This document shows, piece after piece, positions 58,601-63,021 of a DNA stretch of 63,021 bases; the stretch's first letter is position 1, and every line of letters starts with the position of its first letter. Source of the DNA: Sphingobium algorifonticola. Lineage in GTDB: Bacteria; Pseudomonadota; Alphaproteobacteria; Sphingomonadales; Sphingomonadaceae. Under the pieces are notes generated by a model. It searched no databases. It was not told where the DNA came from and saw only the letters and a program-made list of their open reading frames with translations. The translations under genes were made by a program, and so were the position numbers. The DNA lies in contig NZ_RZUL01000008.1 in the NCBI RefSeq assembly GCF_004005485.1, positions 1 through 63,021 of the forward strand. Direction: 5' to 3'.

Positions 58601-59878
58601 GGTCTCGGCCGCACCCATCGCACGCATCAGGCAACCGCGCCGCTGTTCCGTCCGGTTTCGACCGACTGCCGCGGCGAGCGACGCTTCATCTCGACGATCG
58701 CTCGCCGCCTCGACAGCCTTGGTGCCCTGACAAGGGGCCAGCGTCAGACAGGCGGCCAAGGTCTGTTCGACCCTCGGGACAATCTCGAAAGCAACTATGC
58801 CAAGGAATCCCTCGAAACATGGTTCCGCCTGCTTGCCGACGGCAAGCTGCGCTCGACCACGCTGGGCGAATTCCAGACCCTGACCGGACTTGAGCTGGAG
58901 GGCGAAGGCGGAGGGCTGAAGGAGGAGCTGCCGCCCATCCAGCGCTGGCTCAATCGTATTCTCGCGCTGCGCATCGCGCTGCAGAATGCGATCTTCGATG
59001 AATATCTTGGTCTGATCGAGGCCCGGATCGAGGCGGCGCGCGAAGCCGGCACGCTCGATCTCGGCGTTGAAAGCATCAATGCCGAACGCATCACGATCCT
59101 TGATCGCACGGTCATCCGGCGCGACCAGACCAGTGGCGCCGAAACCGAGATTCTGCGCCTCGAAACGGAGGAGCGCTACAAGCCGCTCCCGCTGGATCGC
59201 GCGCTGCGTATCCTGGGCGATGACGCGTGCCCGATCGTCAATCGCAAGTCCGGCAGGGCCGCGATCCGGTGCAGCACCTATTCGCTCACCGATGACGATG
59301 GTGAGATCGTTCGCCGCTACGAGCTGGTTCGGCCGACCCGTTCCGAGCGGATGCGGCAGGATTTGCTGCTCGAAACAATGTGGGAAGAGACCAGCGAGGA
59401 GGAATTTTCGGCGCTGTGGCAGGCCGAGGTAGAGGAGATGCGGGACAAGACCCGCACCAGCACGCTCTATCTGGTCGCGGGCCTGCTCCTGCCGGTCTGG
59501 GATCGCTTGCCCGACGATCATGTTCAGGTCTGGCGCCTGAACACCGATGACGGTCAGTCTTTCCTCGGCCGGATCGTTCCAGCACCGCTGGTATCGAAAC
59601 TCGCGGACGCCTTCGGGATCAACGCCGCCATCACCGTGTCAGGCGACGATACCGCAAAGCATGTGATGACGACCGGCGAGATATCGTCCGTCGGAGCCTA
59701 CCGGCTCAAACGCAGCCTGGTCGCCGGGCAGCAGCGCCTCGAACTGCTCGATTGGCCACACACGCGGCTTGCCGAACTCAAGGCGGCCGGCTGTTTCACT
59801 GACATCATTCAGCACAGAACGCGGATGTTCGTCCCAGTCGCGACTGCCGCTGCCGTCATCGAGCGCATCACCGCCTGA
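55661..59878 (+). CDS. Methyltransferase-strawberry notch helicase fusion protein
   Basis: This 1405-residue polyvalent protein has an N-terminal SAM methyltransferase domain with motif I VLEPSAGTGLLAVF (residues ~133-146) and catalytic-type NPPF (200-203). A superfamily 2 helicase/strawberry-notch region follows: Walker A GDGTGAGKGRQ near 473, DEAH at 582-585, and the C-terminal helicase block GGTGRSYHASLTAEN...GLGRTHRTHQ near 946-990. The architecture recalls the helicase-methyltransferase anti-restriction protein DarB of phage P1 and plasmid polyvalent proteins. A likely role is modifying or protecting incoming plasmid DNA; this is inference. Confidence 0.85.
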   Translation: MRTSATALELDFTEPSITAANAVHAMLRKGDGVDRPGLLRAMETAYGSTAADGHWSLRDAYDVLELAQVLHLATLHLPQEPADCLAVLTALTASLPTHTVRSDGQIALQQFSTPAAIGYLAALAARITAADTVLEPSAGTGLLAVFAARAGAKLVLNEIDPARADMLQAAFPTAPVSRHDGELINDLLPLSIRPTAVLINPPFSRSIGRHADPLAAFRHLRSALKRLGAEGRCAAILPDRVDTSSRAWAKATDGCAITLHVELPANAYAKHGTSQIVKLIVLEKCFQDDVAIVRCSSLAEALATILASPASVMETPRLSPVCLAPTRARASLLGGLSSRPRLSAPISKAAQSLSAIDIGYDVFAEPVPTGEAVGVYLPYRPSRIAIPCASPHPTALVESIAMGSITAPRPSYVPKLPASVVDDRVLSDAQLETLIYAGDAFERDISGLFKAAEEGLSLAPDQDGRPYRTGFFLGDGTGAGKGRQVAAIILDQWLRGRRRHIWISKTETLLEDARRDWTAVGGLALDIQHLNQWKLGTPIGASEGVLFLTYATLRSNRGDKGTRLQQILDWVGDDFDGMMVFDEAHEMAGVAGGEGRFGTKDGSDQGIAGVRLQNLLPRARVLYVSATGASDVNNLAYATRLGLWGPTTAFADRRAFVDSLRRGGIAAMELIARDLKMQGLYVARALSFAGVEYDILEHCLTPDQVEVYDAYADAWAIIHANLRTALDATRVTDSFSNDTYNSGAKAAALSIFESTKQRFFGQILIGMKLPSLIPAIRADLARGESVVIQLVSTSEAMLNRALAALNAEDRANLDIELSPKEFVMSYLTAAFPIRQMKTFVDDTGKTRSEPMSDEDGRPIFSQEALEMRDNLVERFCSLPIVGSALDHIIGHFGTDAVAEVTGRSRRIVIDAHGRQRIETRSPRTNLAETDAFMRNEKKILIFSDAGGTGRSYHASLTAENQSRRNHYLLEPGWRADAAIQGLGRTHRTHQATAPLFRPVSTDCRGERRFISTIARRLDSLGALTRGQRQTGGQGLFDPRDNLESNYAKESLETWFRLLADGKLRSTTLGEFQTLTGLELEGEGGGLKEELPPIQRWLNRILALRIALQNAIFDEYLGLIEARIEAAREAGTLDLGVESINAERITILDRTVIRRDQTSGAETEILRLETEERYKPLPLDRALRILGDDACPIVNRKSGRAAIRCSTYSLTDDDGEIVRRYELVRPTRSERMRQDLLLETMWEETSEEEFSALWQAEVEEMRDKTRTSTLYLVAGLLLPVWDRLPDDHVQVWRLNTDDGQSFLGRIVPAPLVSKLADAFGINAAITVSGDDTAKHVMTTGEISSVGAYRLKRSLVAGQQRLELLDWPHTRLAELKAAGCFTDIIQHRTRMFVPVATAAAVIERITA

Positions 59879-59879
59879 C

Positions 59880-60001
59880 GATCCAGGGCCTCTCTCCGCG
59901 CTCAGCGCAGGAGAGGGGAGGGGGCCTTCGGCTTTGTGGGCCTGATGAGCAGGCTCGCGTGACCGTCGATGCGGCGCGCCAGTTCCAGATGGAGACAAAA
60001 G
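59880..60001 (+). promoter_or_regulatory. Structured leader of the ParB-like gene
   Basis: A first hairpin pairs CCTCTC (59889-59894) with GAGAGG (59911-59916) around GCGC-TCA-GCGC. Then comes GAGGGGAGGGGGCCTTCGGCTT, and an inner-type hairpin GGGCCTG/CAGGCTC (59938-59956) with loop ATGAG. The GGCCTyCGGCTT block and the 7-bp stem with a five-base ATGrG loop are shared with the leader at 55592-55660, with different stem bases. Confidence 0.5.
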
Positions 60002-62056
60002 ATGATCCAGTCCGTGAAGGTCAAGAACCTCTCGCTGTCGAAGGACAACGTCCGCAAATCGAGCCGTGAGGCCGGTATCGACGCCCTCGCCGCCAGCATC
60101 GCAACGCAAGGCTTGTTGCAGAACCTCATCGTTACCCCGCTCAAGAAAGCGGGTCATTTCACGGTCAAGGCAGGCGGGCGTCGGCTGCGCGCACTCCAGA
60201 GCCTGATCGATCAGGGCCGTCTGCCCGTCGACCATGTCGTGCCCGTCCTCGTCCTTACCGACGACGACAACTCGGTTGAGGCGAGCCTCACCGAGAATTT
60301 CCAGCGCGTTCCGATGAACCCGGCGGATGAAAGCACCGCGTTCAACTTCCTCATCCAGAAGGGAATGACCGCCGAGGACGTTGCCAAGCGACAGGGCGTT
60401 ACCACCCGCTTCGTCGAGCAGCGGGTGCGGCTTGCCGAGCTTGCGCCGAGCGTGTTCCAGGCTCTCGCCGCCGGCGAAATCACCCTGGGTGTCGCCCAGG
60501 CCTATGCCGTGACGAGCGACATCGATCGCCAGGCTCGCGTCTTCGCACAGATGAGCACTTCCTATTACGGCGATCAGCCCGACAACATCCGGCGTGCGAT
60601 CCTCAACGGCACAATCAGGGCGAACGATGCCAAAGCGCGGTTCATCGGTCGCGATGCCTATGTCGCTGCAGGCGGCCGCATCGAGGGTGATCTCTTTGCC
60701 GCCGAGGGGGACGAGAACTGGATCGACGTCGATCTTCTCGAAGATCTTGCCGGCAAAAAGCTGGAGGCGGCCGCAGCCGAACTCGCCCAGGCCGAGGGCC
60801 TCGCCTTCGTGACGCCGATCGCGGCCACCCACGTTCCCTATGATATCGAGCGTCAGCTTCATGAGTTTCACGCGCCCGCGCGACCGCTCAGCGAAGAGGA
60901 AAGCGCGCGTGTCGAAGCGCTTTCGGCCGAAAATGACCAACTCGTCGAGCAGCTTGAGGGCGAATTGACAGACGGGACGCCGGAAGCCGAGGTCGCGAAC
61001 GATCGTCTCGACGAAATCGAACGGGAACTTGACAGCATCGACAAATCCCGTCGCGAGATCGATCCGGCGGTTCGGGCGCAGATTGGGACGTTTGTCTATA
61101 TCGGCGGTGATGGCGAAGCCCGCGTTCACACCCGCATGTTCAGTGAGAAGCCCGTTGTCGATCCGAATGCTCCGCCCAAGGCGACGGGCGGTGGCAATGG
61201 TGACGACGGCACCGGCAACATCGACCATCGACCCAAACTCAGTGCTACGCTGATTGACGAGCTGGCGACCCAGCGCCGGCAGATACTTGTCGCCCACATC
61301 GCCAGCGATCCGGCGATGGCGCTGGACCTCACCATCTTCCTGATGGCGCAGAATGTCGTCTTCGAGCAGAACTACGTCCGCAACCACTCGACGCTTAAGT
61401 CCAGCGGCGCGCAATTCCCGATCTTCGGCTTCCGCGATGAAGGGTCGATGGCGTCGCAGACCATCGAGGATCAACGCCAGCGTCTCGATACGAGCTGGGC
61501 CGGTCACAAGACCATGACCGAGCGTTTCGACGCCTTTCGTGCGCTCGACGACGAGGCACGCGGCAGTTGGGTGGCCTTCTCGATCGCACGCACGCTGGAG
61601 CCAAGCCTGAATGTTGCAGAGGGCGGACGGTCCAACGGGTTCCACGACCATCTTGGCCGCGCGCTCGACATCCAGGTCGAGCATTGGTGGCGCCCCACGG
61701 CCGAAAACTTCTTCGGCCGCGTCAAAAAGGACGTCATGCTCGACGCGCTCGAGGACATTGGCGGGCCGATCCTGCGCGGGCGCTACAAGGATGCCAAGAA
61801 AGGCGACCTTGCCGCGACCTGCGCCTCGCTCTGCAACGGGCAGGGGATCGTCGAGGCCGAAATCCGCGAAAAAGCGGCGGCCTGGCTCCCGGATGCCATG
61901 CGCTTCGACGCCATCGAAAAGCCCGAGACCATCGCGCTGCGATCGACCTTCGTTGACGAAACCGAAGATGTCGATCCCGGCGAGGATGGCGATGACGAGT
62001 CGGACCTCGAAGACGCGACACATGACGGTCAGGAGGATTTGAGCGAGGCAGCATGA
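60002..62056 (+). CDS. Large ParB-like (ParB N-domain) protein
   Basis: This 684-residue protein has an N-terminal ParB/Spo0J domain: LSKDNVRKSSREAGIDALAASIATQGLLQNL, GGRRLRALQSLI, ENFQRVPMNPADE and an HTH-like segment GMTAEDVAKRQGVTTRFVEQRV. A long middle and C-terminal part includes a Glu-rich coiled-coil stretch (~300-350) and a strongly acidic tail. It is not the segregation ParB (that is at 49986-51002). Similar large ParB-like proteins occur in plasmid and phage anti-defence gene sets. The ATG at 60002 follows GGAG; the frame begins earlier at 59969. Confidence 0.82.
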   Translation: MIQSVKVKNLSLSKDNVRKSSREAGIDALAASIATQGLLQNLIVTPLKKAGHFTVKAGGRRLRALQSLIDQGRLPVDHVVPVLVLTDDDNSVEASLTENFQRVPMNPADESTAFNFLIQKGMTAEDVAKRQGVTTRFVEQRVRLAELAPSVFQALAAGEITLGVAQAYAVTSDIDRQARVFAQMSTSYYGDQPDNIRRAILNGTIRANDAKARFIGRDAYVAAGGRIEGDLFAAEGDENWIDVDLLEDLAGKKLEAAAAELAQAEGLAFVTPIAATHVPYDIERQLHEFHAPARPLSEEESARVEALSAENDQLVEQLEGELTDGTPEAEVANDRLDEIERELDSIDKSRREIDPAVRAQIGTFVYIGGDGEARVHTRMFSEKPVVDPNAPPKATGGGNGDDGTGNIDHRPKLSATLIDELATQRRQILVAHIASDPAMALDLTIFLMAQNVVFEQNYVRNHSTLKSSGAQFPIFGFRDEGSMASQTIEDQRQRLDTSWAGHKTMTERFDAFRALDDEARGSWVAFSIARTLEPSLNVAEGGRSNGFHDHLGRALDIQVEHWWRPTAENFFGRVKKDVMLDALEDIGGPILRGRYKDAKKGDLAATCASLCNGQGIVEAEIREKAAAWLPDAMRFDAIEKPETIALRSTFVDETEDVDPGEDGDDESDLEDATHDGQEDLSEAA

Positions 62057-62084
62057 CGCCCGCTTGCACGGTTCGAGGCGACTG

Positions 62085-62121
62085 GGGGCGGCACTCTTCG
62101 CGGAGTGCCGCCCCTCCTTTT
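62085..62121 (+). terminator. Rho-independent terminator-like hairpin
   Basis: A perfect 12-bp stem (62085-62096 with 62103-62114; arm GGGGCGGCACTC) and a six-base loop TTCGCG are followed by TCCTTTT. It lies 29 bp after the ParB-like gene and before the ArdC-type gene, so it should end or attenuate the upstream transcript. Confidence 0.75.
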
Positions 62122-62142
62122 GTGCCCGGACGGCGGCCTTTC

Positions 62143-62195
62143 AGAGGGGAGGGCGCTGCTCCGGGCTCGCCTCTACCAGATCAGGAGAACGTGCC
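62143..62195 (+). promoter_or_regulatory. Leader of the ArdC-type gene with purine-rich motif
   Basis: AGAGGGGAGGGC (62143-62154) followed by GCTGCTCCGGGCTCGCC is the fourth copy of the leader motif seen at 54636, 55592 and 59911. The ribosome-binding AGGAG is at 62183-62187. Confidence 0.35.
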
Positions 62196-62936
62196 GTGGC
62201 AAAGACCACCGATAGACCGTCGCCCGCCGACACCATCACAAACGCGATCATCGACAAACTCGAATCCGGCGTGCGCCCTTGGGTGAAGCCGTGGCGACCT
62301 GGCCTTGGCGGCCGTCCACTTCGCGCGACCGGTGACCCGTACAAGGGCATTAATTGCTTCTGGCTGTGGCTCTGCGCCGAAGGCGCGGGCTACCATTCGC
62401 GCACTTGGATGACCTACAAGCAGTCGCAGGCGCTGGGCGGCCAGGTGCGCGAAGGCGAGCGGTCGCAGATCGCCATCTTTTACAAATCCTACAGCAAGAC
62501 CGTGGAGTCGCCCGTTACCGGCGACACCACCGACGAAATGCGCCGCGTGCTGCGATCCTACGCCGTCTTTAATGCGGATCAGATTGAGGGGTTGCCGGAG
62601 AAATTTTATCCCTGCCCCGTCAGCGTGGTCGCCCCCGACGACGCGCTGCCGGATCGCGCAGAGCGCTTTCTCGATGCCCTTCCGGCGAAGGTTCACCAGA
62701 GCGGCGATCGGGCCTTCTACGACCGCGTTGCCGACAGCATCACTATGCCGCCCGTCGAGTTGTTTTCCACCCGCGCGTATTTCGCCTCGACGTTAGCGCA
62801 TGAGGCAGGGCATTGGACCGGCCATCCTGACCGGCTCAACCGAGAGTTCGGCAGGAAATTCGGCGACAACGCTTACGCTTTCGAGGAACTTTGCGCCTTA
62901 TCTGGACAGTCTGCGCCGTCCGCAACATTGCATTAG
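62196..62936 (+). pseudogene. ardC: ArdC-type antirestriction protein, C-terminally truncated
   Basis: This frame of 246 residues has the ArdC N-terminal domain (DTITNAIIDKLESGVRPWVKPW, YKGINCFWLWL, MTYKQSQALGGQVREGERS) and a zincin-like peptidase domain with the HEAGH motif (AHEAGHWTGHPDRLNREFG). ArdC-type proteins protect transferred DNA from restriction. Similarity stops after YAFEELCA; the last ~11 codons do not fit the family, and the usual C-terminal segment is missing. The sequence probably breaks at about 62895-62900 through an insertion or assembly join. Start GTG at 62196 after AGGAG. Confidence 0.78.
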
Positions 62937-62961
62937 GTCGGCGATGGACGTCCACGGTAGG

Positions 62962-63021
62962 CAGTAATCAGGCTGGCCGTAGCGCTGACCCAAGAGCTGG
63001 CGGAGGCCAGCCTGATTGCTG
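62962..63021. repeat. 17-bp inverted repeat closing the window
   Basis: CAGTAATCAGGCTGGCC (62962-62978) and GGCCAGCCTGATTGCTG (63005-63021) are inverted with one mismatch around a 26-base loop. The right arm ends exactly at the last base of the window. From about 62900 on the sequence is foreign to ardC and could be the end of a mobile element. Confidence 0.6.

Noticed and set aside
58112..59521. Minus-strand open frame opposite the strawberry-notch helicase
   Set aside because: Antisense shadow; low-complexity composition and no motif.
59639..62023. Minus-strand open frame of about 790 codons opposite the ParB-like gene
   Set aside because: No recognisable domain, no ribosome-binding site, and the plus-strand gene has clear ParB motifs.

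Overview
The window reads as part of an alphaproteobacterial plasmid, most likely from a sphingomonad (Sphingobium, Novosphingobium or Sphingopyxis type). The basis is overall gene style: TonB-dependent receptor plus spinster-type MFS next to catabolic enzymes, a Rep_3-type initiator with iterons, and a strawberry-notch/ParB-like/ArdC gene set. No database search was possible, so host and product names rest on motif recognition. No rRNA, tRNA or CRISPR array was seen.

Layout. (1) 1-1596: insertion-sequence scars, a 5'-truncated IS21 istB abutting a 5'-truncated IS66 tnpC. (2) 1635-27895: a large catabolic region. It has pntAB transhydrogenase, then a leftward run (two SDRs, HSL-type esterase, Baeyer-Villiger-type monooxygenase, two Old Yellow Enzyme reductases). 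A divergent rightward run follows (second BVMO, second esterase, CoA-transferase, acetyl-CoA synthetase, MFS, TonB receptor, epoxide hydrolase, 3-oxoacid CoA-transferase subunits A and B), then two small regulator-controlled SDR units (ArsR/SDR and HxlR/DoxX-SDR). The logic fits import of a cyclic or unsaturated ketone (terpenoid-like or alicyclic), C=C reduction, oxygen insertion to a lactone/ester, hydrolysis and CoA activation. PntAB could supply NADPH for the monooxygenases.

(3) 27925-29163: a tyrosine recombinase. (4) About 29192-48776: a Tn402/Tn5053-like transposon with tniA-tniB-tniQ at the left end and a tniR-like serine resolvase at the right end. Its cargo is a His-rich secreted protein, czcCBA-type heavy-metal RND efflux, an MFS pump with a His-rich tail, DUF6488, membrane-anchor and HupE/UreJ proteins, a second His-rich protein, a chrB-chrA-chrC(SOD) chromate operon and a divergent outer-membrane porin. 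Matching repeat sequences lie 76 and 78 bp from the two proposed ends.

(5) 48899-54288: plasmid maintenance, with a DUF1612-type protein, parB, parA, repA, an iteron origin, two identical 18-bp palindromes that look like parS, and a parA operator. (6) 54289-62936: ssb, a CHC2/toprim primase-like protein, a 1405-aa methyltransferase/strawberry-notch helicase fusion, a 684-aa ParB-like protein and an ArdC-type antirestriction protein that is truncated near the end of the window. This set resembles the leading region (establishment and anti-defence genes) of conjugative plasmids, and several of its genes have structured purine-rich leaders. No relaxase or type IV secretion gene is in the window.
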